Notes: generated by a model not told the origin, from the letters alone. A stretch of 64,000 nt of DNA from Vicia villosa (GCF_029867415.1 NC_081185.1:131015848-131079847), one strand, 5' to 3'; positions 25,685 through 37,639 are shown, numbered from the stretch's first letter. Numbers and translations: made by a program.

Positions 25685-26318
25685 CTTATGCTTATTTGCA
25701 AATATAACATAATACATCAACTTTATATAATAACTATTTTCATTTAAAGTTAAATGATATAAAAAAATTAACTAATTAATTATTGACAAATATTATTCTC
25801 ATTTTAATTATATATCATAATCTACTAAAATCACTTTTATTTTATAAATATTAAAATATGATAAAAATAAAAATGATTTATTTACTTATGAAAATATATA
25901 AATAAAAGTCAAAATATGGAGAAAAAAAATTATATTTATAATTAGTTTTAAGTGGGGTAACACCGTAACAGGGTATTTTTGGTGGTATATCATTTTCATA
26001 ATTAAGTTTTATTGGAGATGTGGATCTAATAAATTTTCTACTTGTGGTATATAAGAATGTAAAATTAATTAAACATTATTTATTTGATTTAATCATCCAA
26101 TATTTTTGTTATATATAGTTAATTCCCTACAATAACATCCAATAACCACTAGTGGTCCTAACTAGGAAAAAGTTTATACGTATAGTTATAATTGAATTCT
26201 ATATATCCTTGAAGTTGAGGATTCTATCCAAAGTAAAACCTAGTCCTGAGTATCAGCACACAAAACAATAAAACAAGTTTTATGCATAAGGCCTCAAAAC
26301 TCTCCCCTCTATCTTCCA
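25685..26318 (+). promoter_or_regulatory. Upstream region of SSL copy 2
   Basis: AT-rich sequence with a TATATA at 26200-26205, about 115 bases before the start codon, followed by a leader that is richer in C and ends 'tcttcca' before the ATG. This is a plausible core promoter. The rest holds nothing recognised. Confidence 0.4.
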
Positions 26319-29300
26319 ATGGCGATAAGGCCACAACTGCACCATCTCACGGCGGCCATGGTGGCAGTTGTCGTCACTGCATGGTTAGCATACAATCATG
26401 TCGACATCCCTAAAACATCAGTAGCCTTCGGAGTTTCCGATGTATACGAGATGGTTCCGATTGAAAACGGTGGTGCAGTTGGACCAGAGAGTTTAGCTTT
26501 TGATGCTCACGGGGAGGGACCTTACGCAGGAGTTTCTGATGGAAGAATTATGAAATGGAACAGTCTTGAAAATCATTGGATGGACTTTGCGGTCACTTCT
26601 TCAAACAGGTTCACACTCTTAACCTCTCTCTTAATCACATGATATTTATGACTCCACGTGTATCATTTTTTTTGGTAACAAATCAAGGTTCATACTTCAT
26701 ATGGATATTTTTGATACTGTTCAGTACTTCAGAATCTCACATGATGAGCTAATGGGTCTGTTTGTTTCATTTTAAAAGAATGGATTTTTTATTTTTTATT
26801 TTTGGAAATAGATTTTTTAAAGCTGTTTTTCAAAATATTATAAATTTTTTATATTTATTTTTTCTAAAATAAAACACTAATTTTGACACCCAATAACATA
26901 AATACGTATTAGTGAAGACCAAAATTTAGTCTGTATTTCAAAAATGATTTTTATGAAAATCTATTTGAAATAACTTCAAAATTAAGTGATTTTTTTAAAA
27001 TTTTGATATCCAAATTTTTTTCTCATACCTAAAATCACATTTTAAGAATAACTATTCAAACACAATTTTCATTTGAAGCTTTTATTAAAAGTTTCTTTAT
27101 AAAAAATTCACAAAAAATTATGTAACACTATAAAAATCATTTTTAAAAAAAACTAAAACAAACTGGTCTAATGATGAACTATTATTGGATAATTGTTGGT
27201 GTGGAAAATTAATTCCAAAAACTCTATACTGTTTTAAAATGTACATGTAAAAAAGAGCCAATTAATCTAAGTAATTTTAATCTATAATATTTTTTTAATT
27301 AAAAATAATTTAAAATTAATAATATATTAAATCACTATTGAACTTCAAATGAAAAGTCAAGGTCATCCATATTTTTTTTTAATTAGGAATCAAATGATTG
27401 GGATCCTATCCTACTACTTAAAAGGAAATGGTAATTTTTTTAAAAAAATTATTATTAGCGGTATGAAATATTCCCTATAATGCTATTTATAAGAGAACAT
27501 TTATTTTCTAAGTTTATTGAATAATTAATATATCTAAATTGTATAATAGATTAAATATATTAATTATTAAATAAATCTAAAGAGTCAATTTTTTCTTATA
27601 AATAGGACTAGAAAAAATATAATTTAATACGATTTATTTAAAAGCTTAAAGAATCTGAATTTGAATTAAAGAATCGATTTTTATATTTGAAAATATAAAA
27701 AATTTCTTAAAAAAGATTTTATTTAAGTAATATTTTTTTTAAAAAAATAAAATAAATAATATTATAAATTTTTTATTAAGTCTACAAATTTTGAAGTGTT
27801 AAATTTTAAGCTCCGGCCACATAAAGAATATACTAAGACCATTTACAATGGGGGTGTTGAATAATTTATTCAATAGTTGAATAGTTACAATGGTGTGTTG
27901 AATCATGTGTTTAATGTGATGTGGATTAATTGGTGTTGAATACTTTCAACATGTTGAATAAGAAAAGAGTGGGGGCCACCTAAAGTATGTGACAAAATAT
28001 TATTGGTTGTTGTGTATGTTTAGATTTTTATTTCATAATAATTATTTAATGTAAATTATTTTTTAGTAAATCAATTTTTTATTTATTTTTATTTTCACCA
28101 AAATTCATAATTTTTTTTGTCTATAAATAGAGACTTGTTTCATTTGATTTGGACACACAAAAAAAATTCACTTTTTTCTCTCAATTTTTTCTATTTAGCC
28201 TTCAAAAAATTCTTGTTTGTAGCTCTAGACATCTTTGTAGTGAAATGGATCCCAACAATAATCCTTTTAACACCCAAAATTCTACTAATTATCCTTTCAA
28301 CTACCCAAAAAAAATTAAAAATATAAAATTGGAAGAAAAAAAATTAAATAAATTACTAAATTAGAAAAAATTAAAATAAAATATTTAAATCTTAATTATT
28401 TTAATTTAGTTTCAATTGATAATTGAGATGTAGAAATATATAATCATAAAAACAAATATATAAAAGAAAATAAGAATAAGAAATAAAAGTAGTGGGGTAG
28501 GGTGTTGAATTTTATTAAACAAAACCATTGTAGTGAGTAAAATTTGAATGTGTGTTGAATGATGAGGTGGAAGAGAGAAAAGATGATGTGGAACATAAAA
28601 AGTGAAAAAGTAGGGTGTTGAATAACTAAACCATTGTAAATAGTCTAATATGCTTTAATTTATTGTCTCATTACTACACTCAATGAAGTATGACATGACA
28701 ATATATTAAAATGAATTAGTCACAATATAAAATCACATTTATAAATACTTACACTTTATTTGACACTGTATTTTACCAGCATGTTGATAGGGTTGATTTG
28801 ATTTAGCCCCCTATATATTTTAATAAACTTTTTTTTTTAGTTCAATCAATTGAAGTATTGAACATATCGAAACGGTACAAATTTTAAAACATTTTTGTAA
28901 ATAATATTGGTCTAAGTTTGATAGAAAAACAAAATTTAACTTATTTTCTCGTCATTTAAAAAACAAGAACTGGTCCAAAAGAATAATGTATTGTCATTGT
29001 TAAATTGATTCACGTGTGGACAAAGGAAATAAAAGCAAAAATAAGCTTTTATTCATTTATTTTAGAAACGCAGTTAAGGTACAGCCCATAGCAGTTTGGG
29101 CCTGAAAACAAGAAAAAATGTGGGATGTGTGTTCTTTATATGGTTAGTTGAGAAATGCAATTAAGGCATGAAGGGAGAAGATACGTGTCGTGGCCAAATT
29201 GAATTGTTATCATTTTCTATGATTTTTTTTTATCACCACCGGTTTAGTCCGGTCGGAAGTCAGTTCTGATATAAAGTGGGTTCAATCATCTCCCGATTGC

Positions 29301-31300
29301 ATTGCGGGAGATCGAATAGTGATCTTTACTATGAAATCCAGTGTCAATCACCACTGAACCAATTAACAATTGATTATGAATTTTCTCTAGTAGCTATACG
29401 TGTTGCTCAATGTTAATATCTCTAGTGAAAATTTAAAAACATTAAGTTAGATGAACATATAGTTGAAATAAATAAATAGGTTAAACCGAGTTAAATTTTA
29501 AGTTAGGCTTTGTTAAATCTAAGTCTAATCTGTTTAAGAATTTAAAGTCTAAATCTGACATGTAATCTATCATAGACTTATTTTTAGATTAGAGTATAAT
29601 CTTTTTGAATGCCTGATTGACCTACTAGCCTACTTAAAAGTTCACTTCATTTAAATATTTGTAAATAAGCAATTCAACTGATGTTAAATAGACTAACAAA
29701 TTAAAAAATCTAATGACCATAAATATCTGTTTGCATTGACTCATTCGAGTTTATCTGTTTGCATTGACTCATTCGAGTTTACCTAAGAGCGTATTGAAAC
29801 AATTTATGACTAAAGATAACATTTATAACATTATTCATAATAATTTTTTATCTTATTTTTCATATTTTATTTTAAAGTATAAAATATAATATAAAACTAA
29901 TAAATTTATTCATGTTTACTTAAATATGTCGGTCGGATAGATTTAAAAGATTTTTTATATGACTCAACCTAATCCCTTGTTGTTAAAAAAAGCTTTTGAC
30001 CTGAACCTGTGTAGGTTAAACTATAGGCTCCTACTAATTGACCTAATCTATTTTCACCTTTATTCGTAGTGTGATTAAAGATAAAAAATCATCTAATTTA
30101 AAAATTAAAAATTTATTAATTTTAGTTCAATTTTATATGACAACTTAAAAAATATCTAATACTAACCCGTCCAATTTAATGTAGATAATAAAATTGATCT
30201 CCTAAATTAATCGATGCTAGCATCGAATAACACAATAACAATTATCAACAAATGTATTGAGTATTTTAGCCAATTGTTCATCTCATCTTATTGTTATGGT
30301 ATAGAGTTGATAGTCTTGATTTTTACAGAGATGGTGATTGTGGAGGACCATATAAGGAACATTCCAAAAAAGAGCACATATGTGGACGCCCACTTGGGCT
30401 TTGCTTCAACACAGCATCAGGCCAACTTTATGTTGCAGATGCATACATGGGCCTAGTAGTTATTGAGCCCAATGGTGGCACTGCCACAAAACTCATATCA
30501 CATGCAGTACAAGATCAGCCATTAGGCTTTACAAACAGTTTGGATATTGATCAAAACTCTGGAGCAGTTTACTTTACCACCAGCAGTACTAAATATGAAA
30601 GAAGGTAATACAAATAATCACATATAGTCTTAAAGTCGCATGAATTATTATTACTATTATTATTGCAATAATTATTTAAAACTTTTGATATTTTTTGTAT
30701 CATGCAAAATGTAGGAGTTACGTATCTCTGATTCTAAGTGGAGACAAATCAGGGAGACTAATAAAATATGAACCTAAAAGTGAAAAAGTCACTGTTCTTC
30801 TAAACAATCTCACATTTCCAAATGGAGTAGCACTAAGCAAAGACGGTAACTATATTCTAATAGTAGAAACTACAAGCTGTAGAGTACTAAGATATTGGTT
30901 ACAAACATCAAAAGCTGGAACATTGGAAGTTTTTGCGAATCTACCAGGTTTTGGAGACAACATAAAACGAAGTCCAAGGGGTGGATTTTGGGTTGGAATT
31001 TACTCAAAAAGAGAAACATTTATCAAATGGATTCTATCATATCCATGGATAGGAAAAGGGTTGGTTATGCTTCCTTTGGACATGACAAAAACTTATTCAT
31101 ATTTGGGTAAGATAAAAGGGAGTAGTGGAATGGCAATAAGGCTAAGTGAGGAGGGTGAAGTTTTGGAAGTTGTTGAAGATGATAGGAGTGGATATAGAAA
31201 GTCTATTAGTGATGTTGAGGAAAGAGATGGAGTATTATGGTTAGGATCTGTTGATGCACCTTTTGCTATTAAGTATAATATTCCAATGGCACAAGAATAA
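26319..31300 (+). CDS. Strictosidine synthase-like protein (SSL copy 2)
   Basis: Exons 26319-26608, 30329-30604 and 30715-31300 give 383 aa; GT..AG borders and intron phases match copy 1. A hydrophobic N-terminal segment (residues about 10-23, LTAAMVAVVVTAWLA) suggests a signal-anchor. Then AVGPESLAFDAHGEGPY, GVSDGRIMKW, CGRPLGLCFN, LYVADAYMGL, and the Str_synth part SGDKSGRLIKYEP...LTFPNGVALSKDGNYILIVE, LPGFGDNIKRSPRGGFWVGI and a C-terminal VEERDGVLWLGSV. It is closest to copy 3 downstream (same leader, near-identical exon 3). Intron 1 is 3,720 bp, loaded with transposon sequence, against 79 bp in copy 3. No frameshift or stop is seen, so it may be functional provided the long intron is spliced. 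Substrate unknown; no evidence that it makes strictosidine. Confidence 0.88.
27465..27616. mobile_element. Degenerate Stowaway-like MITE in intron 1 of SSL copy 2
   Basis: 'attccctataatgctattt' at the left and 'cttataaataggactaga' at the right are eroded inverted ends around a core 'ttattgaataattaatatatctaaa...' that matches the intact Stowaway core at 16862-17005. Confidence 0.5.
27837..28645. mobile_element. PIF/Harbinger deletion derivative in intron 1 of SSL copy 2
   Basis: Ends GACCATTTACAATGG and, inverted, GACTATTTACAATGG, with the 3-bp target duplication TAA (27834-27836 and 28646-28648) that marks PIF/Harbinger elements. About 300-400 bp in, a + strand frame (28149-28364) has MDPNNNPFNTQNSTNYPFNY, which resembles the start of the Myb-like ORF1 protein of Harbinger elements, then quickly ends. 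So this 809-bp element seems to keep the front of ORF1 and has lost the rest, including the DDE transposase. Confidence 0.75.
29223..29372 (-). mobile_element. tRNA-derived SINE in intron 1 of SSL copy 2
   Basis: On the minus strand it begins near 29372 with a Pol III A-box-like 'ggttcagtggtgattg' (29345-29360). About 40 bases later comes a B-box-like 'attcgatctcccgc' (near 29306-29319), and it ends in an A-run (T-run 29223-29231 on +). Flanks 'tatgatttt' and 'tatgaatttt' may be the target duplication. Confidence 0.6.
29470..30065. mobile_element. Probable hAT-like remnant with a 28-bp tandem duplication
   Basis: The stretch has the 'aggttaaac...gacctaatctattttcacc' words found at ends of hAT miniature elements, but no clean ends or target duplication. 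Within it, 'tctgtttgcattgactcatt' plus the next eight bases is repeated twice in tandem (about 29727-29782). Confidence 0.3.
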
Positions 31301-31454
31301 AAGAAGAAGAAGACATGTTATTTATAAATAATAAATTTAAATAAAATTTAGTGTAATTAGTTTGTTTGATTTCATAAAAAATGTATGATGTAAATATTCT
31401 TCAAAAGAAATTGTTTCATATAAATGAAAGAGATATTGAAAAATAAAGTATAGG

Positions 31455-32785
31455 TTACTTGAATGATAAAGCGGTAAAGCGGCAAGCAACAAAAGTTTTG
31501 AAAATGTTTATCCGGGAAATTATCGTGTCCACAGATATTAGTGTTATTGAATCGCAGTAGTTCGACAAATTCGGAGTTCTTGAGTTTGGGTTAAATGGGT
31601 TTTAAGTAAAAACGGAAAATATAACATATGAACATAAAATAAATTCATTCTTGATAGAGAATAACTTATCTGGTTTGAATCTAAACTACTCCTCACAAAC
31701 TTAGATTTATCACTTCGCCGCACTCAATCTACAATACTTATCAGAATCACCACATATCCCTCACGTCAATGTCCATTTCTGCAACACCGACGAGAGTTCA
31801 ACTATATTGCTCTTTCGACGATGTCTCAACCGATCGAACAACACAGAGACATTAAACTTAGATATTATGTGGATGTTAACCCCAAACCCTATGTTTAGAA
31901 TCTAGAACTAACAGGTATTCTCCTAATCAAGATTCACGAAGCATATTTCTATAACAACACAAATCCGAAGCGATTAAGCAAAAAGATCAGAAAAACATAG
32001 ACTAAAATTTGTAAAGCAAACTTTATACAACTAGTAGAAAGAGTAACAAACATCCATGGGTTTAGAGTAACTTACATACAAACCCAACAAAAGTGGTTAC
32101 AAAGAGAAGAGGAAGAGAAGAAAACCAAATCTTTCGCGGTGTCAATCACGAGCAAAGAAGCTTCGACTCCGGATCATTCGATTACAACCTCTAATGGTGT
32201 TTTCAAGCTAAATCTACCCAAAAATGACCTAGGATGAGTTGGGGTTCAAAAATACCCAAAACATAACCTAAAAAATCTAATTTTCGCCTATTTATGCAAT
32301 TTTGAGTTCTGTACAGCGCGCGTCGCGCGCAGGAGCGCGCATCGCGCCCAACCTGCTGTCATGAAAAAACAGCTTTTAGTAAAAATGACGTAACTTGAGA
32401 ACCGTAACTCCGATTTGCGTCCGGTTCGAAGCGTTAGAAAGATTATTCAATTTCCCATCTAACAATGACAACATATCAACCAAATTGGTGATTTATTATT
32501 CTTTGGTTTTGAGCTTTATTCGTTGACGAGTTGGTTTCGTTGCTAAAAAACGCGCGTTTGAAGCCGTGTCTTCGACACGTTATTGCTCATGCTCCAAATA
32601 CGCCTCGATACCTACAAAATGAATAGAAAACTATCAAAAAGTATAAAAGTATATGAAAATACATCTAATCACAAAGTATATGTATTTATACACAAAACGG
32701 GGTATTATTCAAACGGTATTAACAAAAAGTATTGATAAGTGCAACAAAACATATGTACAAAATAAGTAAATTTTTGCACTTATCA
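31455..32785 (-). repeat. LTR of an unassigned Ty3/gypsy-type element, minus orientation
   Basis: Read on the minus strand it begins TGATAAGTGCAAAAATTTAC at 32785, a start seen in legume retrotransposons. A TATA-like 'gcataaatagg' lies near 32284-32296, about 490 bases in. A GC-rich island of GCGCGC/CGCGCG words lies at 32313-32349. The other end is not sharply defined. There is no coding sequence. Confidence 0.45.
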
Positions 32786-33112
32786 GTAATCTAAGAAAGA
32801 GCGAAGTTTGCATTCGCTAGAACCTCAACCTGAAACAGTGTAAAAAGGATTAAAACCCCAAACTCACGAATGACAAGGAGGTATAGATAGAAATAGGGGG
32901 TGGGCGAGTCATCCAGGATAGCCATGTTGGTCTTCTCTTCTTTAGATCACGCCTCCAAAATAACATATTCATCATGATCGGTGTTTGAAAATATAACTTT
33001 CCGCTGAAAGGAAACAATTCTATTTTCAATAGTGTAAAAGGACACACAATCTTCAATGCTTGAATATTTAACGTCTGTACCCGCACTCAGTTATTAAGAG
33101 TTCCTGATAAAG

Positions 33113-33158
<46 letters not shown>

Positions 33159-34030
33159 GAACTACTAGTTCCCTCATAACTAACCATTTCTTAAATCTAT
33201 AATTGGTGGTATTGTCTAGCCATTCTCTAATTTTTAAAAGCCTTATTTCCTTACAACTCACATCTAAATCCTAACAATTTCCATTAAAAGAGAAAGGAAA
33301 CGAAATATTAGTAAGCCCATACTTTTAAATGAGGATGAGAGTTTCAGTTTGGAAAAACTGGAAAACGCTCTACGCTTGAAGAATTCAGAGGGAATGAATG
33401 AAAGCTTAAGAGAAGAAGATACACAAAAAGGTTAATGGTAAGAACTAGACCTGTTTTTGTAGGGTCTGGAAGGCTAACCTTATTGGTAATCAAAGATCAA
33501 TTGACGTTTGAGGTTTCACCTCGTTAACATCTGGAAGTTTACCCCAGGTCATTCATAAGATACTGGCCTTAGACCATACTTAACGGACTCTCCCCAGACC
33601 ATATTTAAGGGACTCGTCCCAAGCATGTTTGATGAACTCTCCCTAGGCTATTCTTGAGAGACTAATCTAAATGCGAGGAGACCATAAAACAAAATCACTC
33701 CATCCTTTACAAGCCCTCGTGCTTGAGGGAAAGTACACTTGTATATTTCTAAAGGGCCACATGAGGCAGTACATAGTTCATCATCGACAACTAATACAAC
33801 AAGTCTCTCAAGAAGGCTTCATAGTCGCCCATTTATTATAACATGCATCCATTATCTAGTTATCTCGCTTGTTGGCTATATCACTCGTCCACTTATGCAA
33901 ATGTGAGGAATGATGTGTCCCTACCCATTAACGGCATGTGAGGAACAGTCAAAGAAGAAAGTCACACTCTCTAGGATATAAAGGGAAAAGTATTGTCACT
34001 TTTTTCTTAGGTTCTAAAATGCAGACCCAA
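32786..34030. other. Unclassified repeat-rich stretch
   Basis: No gene recognised. A minus frame at 32850-33086 (78 codons) has no known motif. Between 33440 and 33700 short phrases such as 'ggactctccccagaccata' / 'ggactcgtcccaagcatgt' recur imperfectly, suggesting an old repeat or LTR. Confidence 0.35.
33115..33153. repeat. (GA)n microsatellite
   Basis: An unbroken run of about 19 GA units. Likely polymorphic in length. Confidence 0.95.
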
Positions 34031-34039
34031 TTGGTTTTT

Positions 34040-34243
34040 ATAAATACCTCTGCTATAAGTTAGAGGAGGACAATCAATTCAGCCAACAACCTGCTAAGGA
34101 CGTAATTCGGGGAATATCGGGTTCGATTCTTAGGTGTGAACAATGTTTGGCCAGTGCTCATACCTCTCGGCACAAGCTCTGAATTACTAGGATCCCTTTC
34201 CCCTGTAAACCAGAGTGCGAAAGAAAAAAAAAAAACTTCTCAA
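34040..34243 (+). mobile_element. Possible SINE
   Basis: A B-box-like 'gggttcgattct' (34119-34130) lies in a roughly 200-bp unit that ends in 'cgaaagaaaaaaaaaaaa' near 34241. An A box is not clear, so the call is weak. Confidence 0.35.
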
Positions 34244-34354
34244 CATCCCTATGGAACTTGCTCTAACACCCCAACAATTTTATAAAATTAGGAGTTGTCA
34301 TTAATTATACTTTAAAGAAGTATTAAATATAAAATAATTCAGTCTATGACACAA

Positions 34355-34740
34355 CTATTTATTTAACATATAATCCTACCACTCATGAAAGATCACAAGA
34401 TATTGATATTGACTATCACTTCATTAGAGAGCATTGGAATCTAATTTGATCAAATTAATTAAACCATGTTGCATGAAAACATCAATTGATAGACCTTTTA
34501 ACCAAAACCTTACCAATAATTCAATTTTAAGAGTTCATCACCAAGTTGAGCTTGTTTGACATCTTCATTCCAACTTGAAGGGCACTGTTAAATATATTTT
34601 TATTTAATCTCCTATTTGATTAAATAGTTGAGTGTGGTGGTTAGGTTATTGCTATGTTTTCTGTTTGCTTGTTATAATTTTTATATGTACGTTGATTCTT
34701 AATCGACACAAAAGAATGTCTAAGATTGTTAACATACTTA
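34355..34740 (+). pseudogene. Ty1/copia 3' end: RNase H tail plus LTR start
   Basis: From about 34358 the + strand reads NPTTHERSQDIDIDYHFIRE, the conserved end of copia RNase H. Further copia-like residues (QLIDLLTKTL, ITKLSLFDIFIP) appear only across frameshifts. A purine-rich 'aacttgaagggcac' is followed at 34586 by TGTTAAATATATT, the expected polypurine tract and LTR start. The LTR's far end is not defined. Confidence 0.6.
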
Positions 34741-35958
34741 AGGGTGTTACGAGTTTGGATTGGTTTTCAGTTAAAAAAAATATTTGAACGAGTAAAATAT
34801 GCATCAGTTTGTTTTGGTTTGATTTTCACTATTTAAAAAAAAAAAAAAGAATTGAATCAAACTAATCGATTTGATTCAATTTGTTTTAGTAAGGTTGACC
34901 GGATTTGAAATACTATTTTTAAATAAAATATTAATCTTGTAACAATTCAATTTCATGCTATCTCTTTTTTAAAATGATTGTTTTTTTCTAACAAATTATT
35001 TGACGGTCTCTATTTAAAAAAATTAATAATACAATCAAAATAAAATTTTAAATAATTTTCAAAGATGAAAAAAGAAGAAAATAGTTAGAAAATTAATCAA
35101 TAAAATAAGAAACACAAAGATAACTGGAATTGGTGTTAGCATAATAGTGGTGGTGAGTACAGCGGTGGAGGTGATCGGAATAGAGATGGTGATCGGCAAA
35201 ACTTAAGATTTTTGGTGAGTGGTAGATTTTTGTAATTTGTGAAGGAAATAAGTGAAGTGAAGCAACACATACCAATTTACCATTTAATGTGATATTAAGA
35301 GATTTTATTACCATTGAATAAGAAGTAACATTCCAATAAGCATTTCAGATTTACCAAAATATGATTCAATTATTCATTCTCTCGAGCATTTAAAATATAT
35401 AGCTCTCTAAGTACGGGTTGAATTATCCCTGTGATTGAATTTAGGCACCATACAATTACACAGTTTCCTCCTAAAGTCACCTAAATTATAGATATCCAAG
35501 CAATTGAATCAACAACATCCTTAATTCTGTGAACAAATATATTCAAACATAACACAAAAAGATAACAACATATTAGATAACCATGATGCTCCCTGACCCT
35601 GACAACATATTTAAATCAAAATCAAAGATACAATGGAAAGTATTATATAGCTTGAAAAGAGTTGTATAACTATCAGCTGCAGCACCAGGAGACAAGTAAA
35701 GGCTAAGAAATAAATTCAAAACCAAATTCTTAAGTGCTCTCTCGTCATATCTCTTATTAGAAGAGAACCACAATTTTGTTGATTCTTCTACGTATAATAC
35801 TATTGTCTTGAAGCCAAAGAACAACACTAACGTAACATATATATGCTCAACTTTGTTGTTAAGGAAAGAAAACCTATTCCAGAAAACCAGAACCAAAAAA
35901 CAAGAACGTTTGGTGCATATATATGTGCTGTAACTCTCTCATATATCTCTATCTTCAA
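34741..35958 (+). promoter_or_regulatory. Upstream region of SSL copy 3
   Basis: The first 190 bases resemble one arm of a hAT-type element ('gggtgttacgagtttggatt'), without a matching right end. A minus-strand frame at 35573-35896 (107 codons, hydrophobic and Leu/Phe-rich, with VLFFGFKTIVLYVEES) is unrecognised. A TATA-like 'catatatatg' lies at 35916-35925, 34-43 bases before the SSL start, a good position for a core promoter. Confidence 0.35.
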
Positions 35959-37473
35959 ATGGCAATAACAACACAACTGCAGCTTCTCGTGGCAGCCGTA
36001 GTGGCAATTGTTGTGATAACATACAAGCGCAGCGTTCAACCATCCAGCGATGTAAACATAACATTTGTACCATTCGGAGGTTCCAATGATTGGCAATATG
36101 AGATTGTTCCAATTGAAAACGGTGCTGTTGGACCGGAGAGTTTCGCCTTTGATCCTCACGGTGAAGGCCCGTATACAGGCGTTTCTAACGGTAGAATTAT
36201 CAAATGGAACCGCCATGAAAATCGTTGGCTCAATTTTGCGGTCACTTCTTCTCACAGGTTACATTCCCAACCTCTCCCTTTCATCTCTATGCTCATCTTT
36301 CTTATCATCTTTTCTATGATAGTGTTGATTTGGCAGAGTTGATGAATGTGGAGGACCGTATAAGGAGCATTCCAAGATAGAGAACATATGCGGGCGCCCA
36401 CTCGGGCTTTGCTTTAATATCGCATCGGGCCAACTTTATGTCGCCGATGCATACATAGGCCTAGTTGTTATTGAGCCAAATGGTGGCACTGCTAGAAAAC
36501 TCATATCACATGCAGCAGATTATCAACACTTGGCTTTTCCAAACGGTTTGGATATTGATCAACATTCTGGAGCAGTGTACTTTACCACCAGCAGTTCCAA
36601 ATATGAGAGAAGGTAATATAATACTATCAATGCAACCATTATTTATAAGTTTTGGTAATGTTTGTCGCATGTAAAATGCAGGAACTACGTGTCTCTGATC
36701 CTAAGTGGAGACAAATCAGGGAGACTAATAAAATATGAACCAAAAACTGAACAATTAACTGTTCTTCTAAACAATCTCACATTTCCAAATGGAGTAGCAC
36801 TAAGCAAAGATGGTAACTATATTCTAATAGCAGAAACTACAAACTGTAGAATACTAAGATACTGGTTAAAATCACCAAAAGCTGGAACATTGGAAGTCTT
36901 TGCCAACCTACCAGGTTTTGGAGACAACATAAAAAGAAGTCCAAGGGGTGGATTTTGGGTTGGAATAAACTCAAAAAAAGATACATTTATGAAATGGATA
37001 CAATCATATCCATGGACAGGGCCGTCTTTGAGGGCGTGCAAAGCGGGCTACCGCACAGGGCCTCAAATTTTCCAGAGTTAAACTATAGTTAAATAGGGTC
37101 TCATAAAATATCAGGTAGGTTAAATCATGAGTACATAGGGCCTCTAATAATTTTTTATGGTTAAATTGCGGCTAATCTACACAGGGCCTCCAAAAACTTG
37201 TGACGGCCTTGTCCATGGATAGGAAAAGGGTTGGTTATGCTTCCTTTGGACATAACAAAAATTTACTCATATTTAGTTAAGGTGAGTGGGAGTAGTGGAA
37301 TGGCAATAAGGCTAAGTGATGAAGGTGATGTGTTGGAGATTGTTGAAGATGATAGAAGTGGAAATAGAATGTCTATTAGTGATGCTGAGGAAAGAGATGG
37401 ACTGTTATGGGTGGGATCGGTTGATACACCATTTGCTATTAAGTATAATATTTCTGTGGCACAACAAGAATAG
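35959..37473 (+). pseudogene. Strictosidine synthase-like copy 3, interrupted in exon 3
   Basis: Exons 35959-36257, 36337-36612 and 36682-37473; introns are only 79 and 69 bp, at the same codons as copies 1 and 2. N-terminal hydrophobic segment (LLVAAVVAIVVITY), then AVGPESFAFDPHGEGPYTGV, CGRPLGLCFN, SGDKSGRLIKYEP, LTFPNGVALSKDGNYILIAE, LPGFGDNIKRSPRGGFWVGI. After SYPW (37016) a 203-bp insertion (195-bp hAT element plus 8-bp duplication) shifts the frame and brings a stop at 37079-37081. The remaining C-terminal part is intact in another frame to 37471-37473. Without the insertion the frame would give 387 aa, close to copy 2. So the gene is recently disabled, unless the insert is spliced out. 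A truncated protein would lack roughly the last quarter of the propeller. Confidence 0.85.
37017..37211. mobile_element. hAT-type MITE (195 bp) inside SSL copy 3 exon 3
   Basis: Ends CAGGGCCGTC and GACGGCCTTG (inverted repeat with one mismatch) flanked by a perfect 8-bp duplication TCCATGGA (37009-37016, 37212-37219). The inside is non-coding with 'cagggcctc' words repeated at about 37070, 37136 and 37180. No transposase. Confidence 0.9.
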
Positions 37474-37639
37474 AGAAGAAAAACAAAATGGATTTTATAA
37501 GTAAAAACAATTAAATTACAAAACATTAAATTATACATAGTTTAGGATTTATTTTGTAATGTGTTTCCTAGTCATAAAAACTATAACCAAGTCATATGTG
37601 TTAGAGTCTAGTTGCATTATTATGAGACTAATACAAATT

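Noticed and set aside
30214..30456. ORF crossing the second exon of SSL copy 2 in another frame
   Set aside because: Out of frame with the conserved SSL sequence and crossing the intron border.
8870..37473. Alkaloid (strictosidine) biosynthesis cluster
   Set aside because: The SSL proteins belong to the broad strictosidine synthase-like family; no tryptophan decarboxylase, P450 or other pathway gene is nearby, and SSLs generally lack strictosidine synthase activity.
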